A stretch of DNA of 64,000 nucleotides, from the NCBI GenBank assembly GCA_964438995.1, contig CAYTMQ010000010.1:62001-126000 (forward strand), given 5' to 3'. Numbering within the stretch: the first letter of the stretch is position 1; the number at the start of each line of letters is the position of its first letter. Below are positions 26,104 through 35,646 of this stretch, piece by piece. Position numbers and translations under genes: made by a program. The notes under the pieces were generated by a model that searched no databases, had not been told where the DNA came from, and saw only the letters and a list, made by a program, of their open reading frames with translations. This DNA comes from JABMMZ01 sp964438995. Its GTDB lineage: Bacteria > Bacteroidota > Bacteroidia > NS11-12g > UBA955.

Positions 26104-27135
26104 ATGTTTTTAAAAAAGCTGTTAACAATTTTTATTGCAGTACTTGTATCTCTTGGCCTATGTGAAATAGTGCTGAGAATTTACAACCCATTTCAATCAA
26201 GAGTCAGAGGGAATGAAATCATTCTTAAAAGTAATTATAAGAAAACTGTGGTCATTGATCCTCCAGTGAGTGGATTAGATAAAAGCATTAAATATTCAAC
26301 CAATTCAATCGGTTTTAGAGGCCCTGAACCTCCAAAGGAATGGGACAATGCCTTAACATTTATTACTGTTGGTGGCAGCACTACAGAGTGTTCGTTGTTA
26401 GCAGACGACTCTACTTGGGCTGCTCAATTGTTTTCGAAAATTAAAAAAGACCACTCTAATGCATGGTTGAACAATGCTGGTATAGATGGATGTTCAAGCT
26501 ATGGACATATTATTTTAATGCGCGATTATGTAGCAAAACTTAAACCTGATTATGTACTTTTCTTAGTTGGAATTAACGATTTGGTGAAATCATCTTTCAA
26601 GCACGAAGACGGATTTTTAATCAATAGAGAAGAATCTTTTTGGAGAAAAGTGCTTAAGAAGTCTGAATTATTTACAACAATTGCGAATGTCGTTGAAGCT
26701 GTTAAATCTCAGAAAGCCAATGTGGCCCATGGAAGCAATCCAAATGATTATAAAAACAATGAACTCAATCAAGGCGATTCTAGTTATAGAGAAGAGATCA
26801 ATAAAAAACTAGAAACAATGTTGCCACAGTATAATGATAGAATAGCTCAACTGATTAAACAATGCAAAGATGCAGGTATACAACCAGTGTTTATAACCCA
26901 ACCAAAATTCGACGATACTGCTAGTTTTTCATGGCAAGTTATGCAAAAATACAACGATGCCATGATTGCAACATGCAAATCAAATTCAGTTGATTTTATT
27001 GATTTGGGCAGAAGCATGCCTAAACAAGAAAATTTATACTATGATCAAATACATTATACCAATAGAGGAGCTGCAAAAGTGGCTGATATTATTTATCCTG
27101 AATTAAACACCATCATCAATAAAACATCAAAATAA
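26104..27135 (+). CDS. Membrane-anchored SGNH/GDSL hydrolase-family protein
   Basis: An N-terminal hydrophobic helix (about residues 5-25) anchors the protein, with the enzyme domain outside the cytoplasm. The nucleophile block is VGGSTTEC with Ser92, GIND supplies the Asn block, and D314/H317 in YDQIHYTNRG complete the DxxH end of the triad. At 343 aa it fits SGNH proteins that add or remove acyl groups on exported glycans. It sits one base after the carbamoyltransferase gene and 2 bp before the DUF5989 gene, an arrangement typical of SxtJ-containing cassettes. Confidence 0.87.
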   Translation: MFLKKLLTIFIAVLVSLGLCEIVLRIYNPFQSRVRGNEIILKSNYKKTVVIDPPVSGLDKSIKYSTNSIGFRGPEPPKEWDNALTFITVGGSTTECSLLADDSTWAAQLFSKIKKDHSNAWLNNAGIDGCSSYGHIILMRDYVAKLKPDYVLFLVGINDLVKSSFKHEDGFLINREESFWRKVLKKSELFTTIANVVEAVKSQKANVAHGSNPNDYKNNELNQGDSSYREEINKKLETMLPQYNDRIAQLIKQCKDAGIQPVFITQPKFDDTASFSWQVMQKYNDAMIATCKSNSVDFIDLGRSMPKQENLYYDQIHYTNRGAAKVADIIYPELNTIINKTSK

Positions 27136-27137
27136 AA

Positions 27138-27287
27138 ATGGAATTTTTAAGAGACCTGATACAATTTATGAAACAAAGAAAGAAGTTTTGGTTGATACCA
27201 ATTATTGTCATTCTTCTTTTGTTGGGTATTTTGCTTGTAGTGGGCGGATCAAGCGCAATAGCACCATTTATTTATACATTGTTCTAG
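27138..27287 (+). CDS. Small membrane protein, DUF5989 family
   Basis: A 49-residue gene. The protein starts MEFLRDLIQFMKQRKKFWL, crosses the membrane once (about 19-36), and ends with SAIAPFIYTLF, the family's conserved tail. The ATG lies 2 bp after the SGNH hydrolase stop and the TAG is 4 bp before the SxtJ start. The family is known from the same carbamoyltransferase/SGNH/SxtJ neighbourhood; its biochemical role is unknown. Confidence 0.88.
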   Translation: MEFLRDLIQFMKQRKKFWLIPIIVILLLLGILLVVGGSSAIAPFIYTLF

Positions 27288-27291
27288 GAAT

Positions 27292-27660
27292 ATGAAACAA
27301 ATGAAAAGCAATCCGTCAAAGACGGCGCTCACGATTACAATTGGTTTTTTAGTATTGTTTTTTATTACAAAAATCAATTGGATGCTAACAGTAGCTGCAT
27401 GTGTTGGTATAGCTGCCATTCTTTCTGATAAATTGGCATATTATATAGAATGGGCTTGGATGAAACTGGCGTATATTTTGAGTTTAATTGTTCCCAATAT
27501 CATACTTGGAATAGTCTTTTTCTTATTTCTATTGCCTCTATCAATCTTATCAAAAATCTTCAGAAAAGAAGATGCTTTGAAGTTGAAAAACAATTTCGCA
27601 AGTGTTTACAGCGAAAAAAACAAAGAATATGATAAGGCTCACTTCGAAAATATGTGGTAA
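27292..27660 (+). CDS. SxtJ-family membrane protein
   Basis: Protein of 122 aa with three to four hydrophobic segments and a short charged tail that ends HFENMW, characteristic of SxtJ-type proteins named after the saxitoxin cluster. It follows the DUF5989 gene by 4 bp and closes the carbamoyltransferase cassette. No enzymatic motif is visible. A scaffold or membrane partner for the carbamoyltransferase is a fair guess. Confidence 0.82.
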   Translation: MKQMKSNPSKTALTITIGFLVLFFITKINWMLTVAACVGIAAILSDKLAYYIEWAWMKLAYILSLIVPNIILGIVFFLFLLPLSILSKIFRKEDALKLKNNFASVYSEKNKEYDKAHFENMW

Positions 27661-27735
27661 TTTTGAAGAACTGATTCAAATCAATTATTTACCTTAAAAC
27701 CTAATTTAGCTTTGCAGACAGAAAATAACTTTGGT

Positions 27736-28713
27736 ATGCAACACTTACTCGAAGGTCATCCTTACATTCAGGAGGTATTAGCTTTAGAAAAGCAATACAC
27801 CGATAGGAAAACCTTTCACAAAAAAGCAGAGCACCTGTTAGCTAAAATGGGAGCCGACGATGAGTTTCTAAAGCTTGTCATAAAAAGGAATTTGTTGGAT
27901 AAAGGTTTTCTTGATCAGAAATGGAGCTTGTACAATATTCCATTTTTTTACATTTATGAAACCGCTGATTTCTATTTAAAAATACATTTTTTTCCAAGTA
28001 TGAAGAACTATGTGCAAGGAACCGCAGCACATTGTATCCATCATCATAATAATTATATCTTAACCACTGCAGCCATTTTTGGTTCAGGTTACGAAACCTT
28101 GTTGTTTGACAAAGATGTTAAAATAGATTCTAAAACTCTGGATGCTAAACTTAAAATTAGCAAACATTTTACACAAAAAGAACATCCCATACATTGTATT
28201 GATGCATGGGAGCCGCATTTGGTGTTTAATCCAGAAAAATTTTCCGCAACGCTTCAATTGTGGACGCCTGACCAAAAGAGGGTGACGGATAATCTTAGGG
28301 TTAATCCTATTTTAAAAGCTATTAAGGATCCTCTTAGAAAATTAATTTATGCGTTTGGAATGGAAAAACAATTTGGAATAGCTGCTCAACATACCTATCA
28401 ATGGTATCCAGAGAAAGACCATTTCAAAGCCATTGAAGAAAACGTCTATTTCGAACCAACAAGAAAAGCTGTTGGTCCTGAAGTTAACAATTACAGCATT
28501 CAAACCATTTGTTATTTCATTCAGAACAGACAGTTGGTTGATGCAGAAATGTTGAATGAAGTTATCAATAACACCATCACACCATCGTATTATAAGCCAT
28601 TTTTGAACGATTTAATTTCTGGTAATACAATACCAGAAACCTTCTGTAAAGAAACCATAAATATTCCGCAAAAAACGTATATGTTAGCGGACGTATTTGA
28701 AGCAGCTAAATAG
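27736..28713 (+). CDS. Uncharacterised protein with a cupin-like HHH motif
   Basis: I do not recognise the family. The protein is soluble, 325 aa from ATG 27736; an in-frame TTG at 27712 would add eight residues. The central part reads AAHCIHHHNNYILTTA, then GSGYETLLF, and later HPIHCIDAWEPHLVF followed by SATLQLWT. Clustered histidines followed by a Glu-containing strand and a second His resemble cupin-type metal sites such as cysteine-dioxygenase-like folds. It lies between the SxtJ cassette and two GT4 genes on the same strand and so probably serves the polysaccharide. A metalloenzyme role is a hypothesis. Confidence 0.6.
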   Translation: MQHLLEGHPYIQEVLALEKQYTDRKTFHKKAEHLLAKMGADDEFLKLVIKRNLLDKGFLDQKWSLYNIPFFYIYETADFYLKIHFFPSMKNYVQGTAAHCIHHHNNYILTTAAIFGSGYETLLFDKDVKIDSKTLDAKLKISKHFTQKEHPIHCIDAWEPHLVFNPEKFSATLQLWTPDQKRVTDNLRVNPILKAIKDPLRKLIYAFGMEKQFGIAAQHTYQWYPEKDHFKAIEENVYFEPTRKAVGPEVNNYSIQTICYFIQNRQLVDAEMLNEVINNTITPSYYKPFLNDLISGNTIPETFCKETINIPQKTYMLADVFEAAK

Positions 28714-28725
28714 CTGTAGATGTAA

Positions 28726-29919
28726 ATGAAAATTATTTATTATTCACCGCACCCTACTCATGATATTGTGAGCGAGGTAGGGTATGCAACCCATCAAAGA
28801 GAAGTAATCAATGCCCTAAAAAAATTGGGCCATGAGGTGCTGCCTGTCATTATGGGAGGAACCGATGCCTCTACTTTAAGTCCGTTAGCTAAAGAGACTT
28901 ACAAACCATCGGCAATAAAATCTATTCTTAAAAAGATTGTTCCAAAAATACTTTGGACAAGCTTTAACAATTACAAACTTTTACAACACGATAAGTTAGC
29001 GGGTCAAAGATTGGAAAATGCAATTGTTTCATTCAAACCTGATTTGATTTATGAACGATCAGAATATTTACAGGATTCTGGGGCTAAAATGGCCACTAAA
29101 TATAACTTAAGGTACTTTATTGAGGTGAACGCACCTTTTGTTGAAGAAATGCGCGCATTCGAAGGCTATTCGCTTTTTGAGTCAAAAGCCCACAAAGCAG
29201 AAAGAACCAAAATTAAAAGAGCCGATAAAGTGTTTGTAGTCTCATCAGCTCTATCAGATTTTTTGGTCAATACATATCAATGTAAAAGAGAAAAGATTTT
29301 TATACAACCTAATTGTATTGATCCAAATAAAATTACACTACAAGCTCATTCTGTTCAATCAATTAAAGACAAATTTAATTTGATAGATAAAAAAGTGATA
29401 GGTTTTGTTGGTTCAATGTTCCCATATCATGGTGTCGATATTCTTATCAATGCTTTTTCGAAAGCTTTAAAACTCCATTCAAACATCAAATTAATGATAG
29501 TAGGAGATGGTGTAATTATGGGTGAATTAAAAGCTCAAGTTGTATCACTAGGTATAGAGAATGATGTTATTTTTACAGGTAAAATTCCGCACTCAGATGT
29601 CTTTAACTATATCAGCACTATGGATATTTGTATTATGGCTAAATCCAATTGGTATGGCTCTCCAGTTAAGATATTTGAGTATGGCTTGATGAACAAACCA
29701 ATCATTGCGCCAAACACCGCACCGGTTCTTGATGTGATGGTCAACAAAGTTGACGCTCTTATCATCAACGACAACGAAGCAGAATTGAGCACAGCTATTC
29801 AACAACTGTTGGACAATTCAGAATTGTCTTCTTCTCTGGCATCTACATTTCATTCTAAGGTTTTAGAACTTTATACATGGGAGCATGCCGCAAATAATAT
29901 TATCGAACAATGCGTATAG
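28726..29919 (+). CDS. GT-B glycosyltransferase, GT4 family
   Basis: The N-terminal Rossmann start is IIYYSPHPTHD. The acceptor domain contains YERSEYLQDSG and EVNAPFVEEMR. The donor domain has IGFVGSMFPYHGVDILI, LMIVGDGV, VIFTGKIPH and KIFEYGLMNKPIIAPNT, with the conserved Glu of GT4 enzymes. Length (397 aa) is typical. Its last 10 bp overlap the next GT4 gene, so the two are probably co-translated and act in sequence. Confidence 0.88.
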   Translation: MKIIYYSPHPTHDIVSEVGYATHQREVINALKKLGHEVLPVIMGGTDASTLSPLAKETYKPSAIKSILKKIVPKILWTSFNNYKLLQHDKLAGQRLENAIVSFKPDLIYERSEYLQDSGAKMATKYNLRYFIEVNAPFVEEMRAFEGYSLFESKAHKAERTKIKRADKVFVVSSALSDFLVNTYQCKREKIFIQPNCIDPNKITLQAHSVQSIKDKFNLIDKKVIGFVGSMFPYHGVDILINAFSKALKLHSNIKLMIVGDGVIMGELKAQVVSLGIENDVIFTGKIPHSDVFNYISTMDICIMAKSNWYGSPVKIFEYGLMNKPIIAPNTAPVLDVMVNKVDALIINDNEAELSTAIQQLLDNSELSSSLASTFHSKVLELYTWEHAANNIIEQCV

Positions 29920-31061
29920 CTATAGTTTGTGACGGAGTACATCCATATGTCATAGGTGGTATGCAGAGGCATACCTTTTATTTGGTTAAGTACCTAAGCA
30001 GATTGGGCACAAAAATCACCTTGGTTCATTTTAATGATAGCAATTTGGACATTCAACGTTTAGAGATTTTCTCTGAAACAGAGCGATCAAACATTGAAAA
30101 TGTTGTATTGACCTTTCCTAAAGGGGATGGATTACCTGGTCACTATGTTAGAGCATCTTATAAGTATTCCTGCATGGTTTATGATGCCCTAAAAACGAGG
30201 ATCCATGAGTTTGATTTCATTTATTCTAAAGGTTTTAGTGGATGGAGATTGATAGAAGAAAAGAAGAAAAACCCTTCTGCTTTCCCTCCAATTAGTGTTA
30301 AATTTCATGGTTATGAGATGTTTCAGAAGCAAGCAAATTTTAAGAGCTTTCTTCAATCGCTTTTACTTAGAAGTCCAGTTAAATGGATAAGTAAACATGC
30401 AGATTATGTGTTTTCTTACGGCTCAAAAATTACTGATATCATTAAAAGAATAGGCGTTCAGGATTCATCAATTGTAGAAATACCTGCAGGTATAGAAAAA
30501 GATTGGATTAGAGATACTGAATTGAAAGTAAATTTGGTTAAAAGATTTGTCTATCTCGGTCGGTACGAGAGAAGAAAAGGGATAGAAGAACTCAATAGAG
30601 CACTGACTGAATTGATGACATCTACCACCAATTTTGAATTTCATTTTATTGGCCCGTTTAATGACGATCAAAAAGTTGTTGCTGACAACATCAAATATCA
30701 TGGTTCTATAACTGATAATTCTGTTATAAGAAGTATTTTAGACGATGCTGATTTTCTTGTTTGTCCTAGTTGGAGCGAAGGAATGCCAAATGTTATATTA
30801 GAGGGAATGGCAAGAGCTTGTGCAATATTGGCAACTGATGTAGGAGCAACTTCTATCATGTTGGGTCAAGATAATGGATATTTTCTGGAAGTAGGAAATG
30901 TCAATCAGATTAAACAAACTCTCTTAAAAGCTATAGAAACGAATGAAGAAACCGTCTTGTCTATGAAACACAATTCACTGAACAAGGTAAAAGAAAAATT
31001 CGTTTATGAAAAGATTTTAGATAAATTCGTCAATTCAATTCAAAATATATTAAAAAAATAA
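29910..31061 (+). CDS. GT-B glycosyltransferase, GT4 family
   Basis: VCDGVHPYVIGGMQRHT is the glycine-rich N-terminal loop of GT4 enzymes. FVYLGRYERRKGIEEL, FHFIGPF, LVCPSWSEGMPNVILEGMA with the conserved Glu, and LATDVGAT follow in order. Length is 383 aa. The stop overlaps the start of the membrane protein that follows (TAATG). Confidence 0.88.
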   Translation: MRIAIVCDGVHPYVIGGMQRHTFYLVKYLSRLGTKITLVHFNDSNLDIQRLEIFSETERSNIENVVLTFPKGDGLPGHYVRASYKYSCMVYDALKTRIHEFDFIYSKGFSGWRLIEEKKKNPSAFPPISVKFHGYEMFQKQANFKSFLQSLLLRSPVKWISKHADYVFSYGSKITDIIKRIGVQDSSIVEIPAGIEKDWIRDTELKVNLVKRFVYLGRYERRKGIEELNRALTELMTSTTNFEFHFIGPFNDDQKVVADNIKYHGSITDNSVIRSILDDADFLVCPSWSEGMPNVILEGMARACAILATDVGATSIMLGQDNGYFLEVGNVNQIKQTLLKAIETNEETVLSMKHNSLNKVKEKFVYEKILDKFVNSIQNILKK

Positions 31062-32104
31062 TGAAGAACATTTCACAGCTCAATTTAAAAGTACTTATTA
31101 TATTTGTATTATTGACATTTCCGATGTTCTATTTTGCTTATAAGTTCGGAGTGTTATTGCAAGGATATAAAGATGCTGAATCGTATTTGAAATTATATGC
31201 AAACTTAAGTTCACCTGATGTGGAGGCTCCTTTTAATATGCGATTGATCAGTGCCAGCATCATACATTTTATGGATAGTTTGGGCTTAATGTATAACACT
31301 GAATGTGCCATTGACGCTTACCCCCAGTTTGATAAAAGTTTGTTTTTTAACAACATATTTTTCAACTTTATTTGCTTGGCTTTGACTGGTTATTCATTGT
31401 TTAGAATCTTTACCAAATTAGGTTTTAATCAATTGGTTTCTTTTCTTGCTGGAACAATATACTTGCTTGGATTTGGCACTTTGTTTTATTTGATCATGCC
31501 TGGTCCTGATGCTTTATCAGTATTGATATTCACATGGATAGTGTATTTCTATGTTCAAAAAAGTTATTATGTAGCTCCATTGTTTGTTATGTTGATTCTA
31601 CAAAGGGAGTATTTCTTTTTATCGTTTATGGTGATTTCTTTCATGGACTATTTTAAGCATAAAAACAGGTATTATATTTATGTGTTTGCAATAAATATTG
31701 CTTGTTTTTTGGTGTATTTTGCTTTAAGAAAAACCATATTTCACACCATTCATTGGAGCCATCAAACTTCTCCAAAGTTCTTACTTACTACTTTATTCAA
31801 CAGCGATTTACAATTAGTTCCATTGATAAAGCAGAGTTTGATGACCATGAATGTGTACTTGATTTACATCTTTATATTAATTTATAAAAAGTCAAAGGGC
31901 TTGACCATTAATACCCATCACTTATTTATAACTTTATTGATGTTAGCAGAAATCACAATTTTAAGTTATGCTGCAACATTTGGAACAAATAATGGACGGT
32001 ATTTCTATTTGAACATTCCGTATTTCTTATATTTAATGTTATTGGAATTACAGCCGTTTTACAAGAATTTATTGGCTTACAAAGAAACAGAAACTACCTC
32101 ATAG
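31061..32104 (+). CDS. Polytopic membrane protein of unknown function (GT-C-like)
   Basis: A 347-aa protein with about eight to nine hydrophobic segments. The first external loop has YKDAESYLKLYANLSS and NMRLIS, with acidic and arginine residues placed as in some GT-C glycosyltransferases, but no diagnostic motif is convincing. It is coupled to two GT4 genes upstream. Its last 11 bp overlap the end of the convergent polymerase gene. It may be a GT-C enzyme or another polysaccharide membrane component; I cannot decide. Confidence 0.6.
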   Translation: MKNISQLNLKVLIIFVLLTFPMFYFAYKFGVLLQGYKDAESYLKLYANLSSPDVEAPFNMRLISASIIHFMDSLGLMYNTECAIDAYPQFDKSLFFNNIFFNFICLALTGYSLFRIFTKLGFNQLVSFLAGTIYLLGFGTLFYLIMPGPDALSVLIFTWIVYFYVQKSYYVAPLFVMLILQREYFFLSFMVISFMDYFKHKNRYYIYVFAINIACFLVYFALRKTIFHTIHWSHQTSPKFLLTTLFNSDLQLVPLIKQSLMTMNVYLIYIFILIYKKSKGLTINTHHLFITLLMLAEITILSYAATFGTNNGRYFYLNIPYFLYLMLLELQPFYKNLLAYKETETTS

Positions 32105-33407
32105 AGCGTTTTAGTTGTTCTTTTTTGTAGTAGTCTTTGACAATTTTATTGCTGAAATAGTATAAGAAAAAGAACAGGAAAAATCCATTTCCAAAATAAT
32201 TACCGGTTCTTACCAATCTTACAATAAACCAAATAAAAATACTTTGATTGATCAAGGTATAGTCTCTTAACTGAGGGTCATCGTATCCTTTTTTCCTTAT
32301 GAAGTTCTTGAAAAGAAAAGTAAAGAACATAATCAATCCCATCAATCCTGTTTCAGACATCAGACGAACAAACATAGAGTTCGCATCTGCGGTGTTGAAG
32401 ACCCCATATCTTACAACGAAATCCTGGTCAAAGTACTTACTAAAGTATTTTTTGTAATTCGCTTCGTGAGTTCCTAATCCAGTACCAGTTAAGGGTCTAT
32501 CATCAAACGAAGCTTTTGCAATGATATAATTTGAATACAAAGCGAAACTACTTGTATTCAATTGATTGATGTCTTCTTTTTTTGTTGAATTGGAGCTAAA
32601 GGCTTTAAGCGTGTGATTGAATTTGATGTTAAATTCTTTCCACTGTTCTTGCAAGTTGTTAAACGAAATGACAAACAATGCAAGAAAGAATGGTAACAAT
32701 AGAATTTTCCAGCTTCTAAGAGACAAATAATTTTTGTCATACAACCAAAAGAAGAATATGCCACCAATTCCCAAGAATCCGGCAGAAGAAAATGTGAAAA
32801 TAAAGCAAGTGAAAATAGAGACTACAATCAGAATATTAGAAAACTTGGTATTGATCCGTTCTCTAAGTGTCATTTTGTAAAACACATAGAACATCGAAGG
32901 TAGCAAAATTACAGCAAGGAAATAAGGCTCACCAGTAATCCCGAAAATACGATAATAACCTGAGGCTGTCACCCTCATTTTTTCATTGATGTGAATGCCA
33001 TTTAAGTTCAGGATTTCTTCGAGCAATCCTTCAAAAGCCACAAAAATTGCCAAATACACATACATTCGAAATATCCGTTTGACTTCAAAATTGTTGTACG
33101 CGAGAAAAGTGTAATAAGCAATTGAAGTAAATAGAACACCTACCAATTGTTTCGTAACAGATAAGTTGTATGTCCCGTCGTAAAGTGTAAGCGCAAGCGT
33201 TGTAACCAAAAGGATGGTGATTGAAATACTGAACCATTTTGGCAATAAATTCAATGAACCAGTTGTTCTTATGTAATACACAATACTCAGAAAGAAAACC
33301 AAGTAATACCAATAGAAATCGAAAGGTAATTGGTATCTTAAAATAATAAAATCATCCATGAAAACAGAAGCTACCATCGCCCAGCTTATGAAGTTTTTGA
33401 AATTCAT
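32094..33407 (-). CDS. O-antigen ligase/polymerase family membrane protein (Wzy-like)
   Basis: About eleven hydrophobic segments in 437 aa. The large periplasmic loop region near residues 300-365 carries RPLTGTGLGTHE and later ANSMFVRLMSETGLMGLI, the pattern of Wzy/WaaL-type proteins, in which these arginines and the SxxxxxxxETG stretch are typical. It probably polymerises repeat units in the periplasm. It is the only gene on the minus strand in the first 36.9 kb, convergent with the membrane protein on its right-hand side in transcription and divergent from the GT4 gene at 33441, with a 33-bp gap between the divergent starts. Confidence 0.82.
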   Translation of the reverse strand: MNFKNFISWAMVASVFMDDFIILRYQLPFDFYWYYLVFFLSIVYYIRTTGSLNLLPKWFSISITILLVTTLALTLYDGTYNLSVTKQLVGVLFTSIAYYTFLAYNNFEVKRIFRMYVYLAIFVAFEGLLEEILNLNGIHINEKMRVTASGYYRIFGITGEPYFLAVILLPSMFYVFYKMTLRERINTKFSNILIVVSIFTCFIFTFSSAGFLGIGGIFFFWLYDKNYLSLRSWKILLLPFFLALFVISFNNLQEQWKEFNIKFNHTLKAFSSNSTKKEDINQLNTSSFALYSNYIIAKASFDDRPLTGTGLGTHEANYKKYFSKYFDQDFVVRYGVFNTADANSMFVRLMSETGLMGLIMFFTFLFKNFIRKKGYDDPQLRDYTLINQSIFIWFIVRLVRTGNYFGNGFFLFFFLYYFSNKIVKDYYKKEQLKRSMR

Positions 33408-33440
33408 GAATTAAATTTAATCTTTGCAAAAGTATAAATT

Positions 33441-34493
33441 TTGCGCGTATTAATTCTATATACAGAGCTTGCAGGGTATGTTCTCGGCAATATTAAACGA
33501 TTTTTAACTGTTAATAACGGTGCTGAAATCATGATAGTACATTACCCTATCAACAGTGAAGCACCATTCAATTTTTCGGCTTTAGGAAACGCTAAGTTCC
33601 TTGTGTATTCAGTTGATAACAGTACCCACATTGAAAAAGAAATTCAAACATTTAAAGCTAATGCAGTCTTGTGTTCGGGTTGGGGTAATAAAGACTACAT
33701 TAAGTGGGTAAAGCAATTAGACAAATCTGTTAAAAAGGTAATTTGTTTCGATAATCAGTGGAGAGGTATTCTCAAGCAAAGAATACTTTCTGCCATTTCT
33801 AAGTTTACTTTTTTAAATCAATTTAAGTATGCGTGGGTGCCTGGATTGCCTCAAAAAGCTTATGCTTTAAAACTTGGTTTTAAAGAAAATGCCATATTTA
33901 CTGGATTGTATCCGGCAGATTCGGAAATGTATGCTCCTATCGGAAAAGAGAAATTGCAACTCAAGGGCCAAGATTACCCAAAAGTATTGATAAGTGTTGC
34001 CCGTTACATTCCTCAAAAAGATCTGCCTACACTTTGGAGGGCATTTATTTCAGCAAATCAAACATGCGGTAATCAATGGCGATTAGATTGCTATGGATTT
34101 GGTGAGGATTTTGATAAGAGAATTCAAAATCCCAATATTGTTCATTACGGGTTTAAACAACCAGAAGAAATCATATCATTGGTTAAAGAAGCAGGTGTAT
34201 ATGTTTTACCGAGTATATATGAGCCTTGGGGAGTAGCTGTTCACGAAATGGCCTTGTGTGCATTACCATTAATATTAAGTGATAAAGTTGGTTCTGCTGA
34301 TATGTTTTTAGATGCATCAAATGGGTTCAAATTTTCTGCAGGAGATGAAGAAGGATTAACTAGGATTTTGATACAATTAATGAATATGTCTAATGATGAA
34401 CTGTGGAAGATGGCAGAGAACAGTTATTCAAATGGATTAAAACTGACAAGTGATACCTGGGCAAATACCCTTTTAACAATTCTTAACAGCTAA
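33441..34493 (+). CDS. GT-B glycosyltransferase, GT4 family
   Basis: Starts with TTG (LTRANS-coupled upstream gene is absent because the polymerase is divergent). The protein, 350 aa, begins RVLILYTELAGYV. The donor domain shows ISVARYIPQKDLPTL, LDCYGFGED, YVLPSIYEPWGVAVHEMA and LSDKVGSADMF, a GT4 set including the conserved Glu. A near-match TA-N3-TTTGC lies at about 33418-33427 just upstream and may be part of its promoter. It ends 5 bp before the next GT4 gene. Confidence 0.85.
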   Translation: MRVLILYTELAGYVLGNIKRFLTVNNGAEIMIVHYPINSEAPFNFSALGNAKFLVYSVDNSTHIEKEIQTFKANAVLCSGWGNKDYIKWVKQLDKSVKKVICFDNQWRGILKQRILSAISKFTFLNQFKYAWVPGLPQKAYALKLGFKENAIFTGLYPADSEMYAPIGKEKLQLKGQDYPKVLISVARYIPQKDLPTLWRAFISANQTCGNQWRLDCYGFGEDFDKRIQNPNIVHYGFKQPEEIISLVKEAGVYVLPSIYEPWGVAVHEMALCALPLILSDKVGSADMFLDASNGFKFSAGDEEGLTRILIQLMNMSNDELWKMAENSYSNGLKLTSDTWANTLLTILNS

Positions 34494-34498
34494 ATTAG

Positions 34499-35629
34499 GT
34501 GGAAGAAATAATCATTTTTACAGATTGGTACAAACCGGGTTTCAAAGCTGGCGGTCCAGTGCAGTCGGTTTACAACTTATCTGAATTGTTGAGTAAAAAC
34601 TATAAAGTAAAAGTTGTTACAAGAATAACAGATTTAAATGATAGCGAACCATATAAAGGCATTAAAGCAAATGAATGGTTGACCATAGAAACCAACCACC
34701 AAGTGATGTACTTAAGCGCTGAAAAAGTTGGTTTAAAAATTATTAAATCATTAGTTAAGGAAAATAAAGATAAAATAATATTAATTAACGGAATATATTC
34801 ATTTTATTTTAGTTTTTTGCCTGCTCTATTTTGTGTTATTTTTTCAGTTAAAAAAGTATTTATAGCAATAAGAGGTATGCTTCATGCTTCTGCTTTAAGC
34901 GTTAAGCCTTTAAAAAAGCAAGTGTTTCTGTCATTTGCTAGAGGATTTGGTCTGTATAACAAGGCTACTTTACTTGCTACAAATGAAGAAGAGGTCAGAG
35001 AAATCAAAAGAACTTTTTCCGAGTCTACTATAAAAATTGCTCCAAACATTCCTCTGGTTTACAAACCTATAAATTCAATTGGATACGCAAAAAACCGTGT
35101 TTTTACTATCGCATTTATTGGTAGAATTGCTCCAGAGAAAAATCCATTAACTGTTGTTGAGGCATTGGCAAAATTGGATGTACCTTGTAAAGCCATTTTT
35201 TGTGGTGGGAGTATCAATAAAGAATATCTCGAAACCTTTAAATCATTATTGAGTAAATTGCCATATACAGTTAAACATGAGTATCATCCAAATGTACCAC
35301 ATCATCAAGTCCTTGAAATAATACAAAGCTTGGATGTAATGGTCTTACCAAGTTTAGGAGAGAATTTTGGGCATGCAATTTATGAGAGTTTTGTTAAAGG
35401 CGTCCCAGTGATAATTGGCAATAATACGCCTTGGAAAGGTATTGAATCCCAAAAAGGTGGCTTTGAGATTGAACCTACAGATGCCAATGCTCTTTCAGAT
35501 AAATTGAAGTTTTTTGCTTCTTTGGATTCTGAGACTATGTTGACTTGGAAAATGGGGGCTAATTCCATTGCAAAAGACTATTGTGAAAAGAATAACTTCG
35601 AACAAACGTATTTAAATCTATTTTCTTAA
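34499..35629 (+). CDS. GT-B glycosyltransferase, GT4 family
   Basis: The N-terminal TDWYKPGFKAGGPVQSV is a typical GT4 glycine-rich loop. IAIRGMLHASAL follows, and the donor domain has AFIGRIAPEKNPLT, AIFCGGS, VLPSLGENFGHAIYESF and PVIIGNNTPW. Length is 376 aa. The GTG start at 34499 places the loop correctly. It is followed by an acetyltransferase gene after 17 bp. Confidence 0.88.
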   Translation: MEEIIIFTDWYKPGFKAGGPVQSVYNLSELLSKNYKVKVVTRITDLNDSEPYKGIKANEWLTIETNHQVMYLSAEKVGLKIIKSLVKENKDKIILINGIYSFYFSFLPALFCVIFSVKKVFIAIRGMLHASALSVKPLKKQVFLSFARGFGLYNKATLLATNEEEVREIKRTFSESTIKIAPNIPLVYKPINSIGYAKNRVFTIAFIGRIAPEKNPLTVVEALAKLDVPCKAIFCGGSINKEYLETFKSLLSKLPYTVKHEYHPNVPHHQVLEIIQSLDVMVLPSLGENFGHAIYESFVKGVPVIIGNNTPWKGIESQKGGFEIEPTDANALSDKLKFFASLDSETMLTWKMGANSIAKDYCEKNNFEQTYLNLFS

Positions 35630-35637
35630 TATATTTG
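35630..35637 (+). promoter_or_regulatory. Candidate -7 element TATATTTG upstream of the acetyltransferase
   Basis: TATATTTG followed by C matches TAnnTTTGY and begins right after the preceding stop codon, 9 bp before the acetyltransferase ATG. No TTG lies at the usual distance upstream, so it may be chance in AT-rich DNA. Confidence 0.25.
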
Positions 35638-35646
35638 CCTAGTTAA

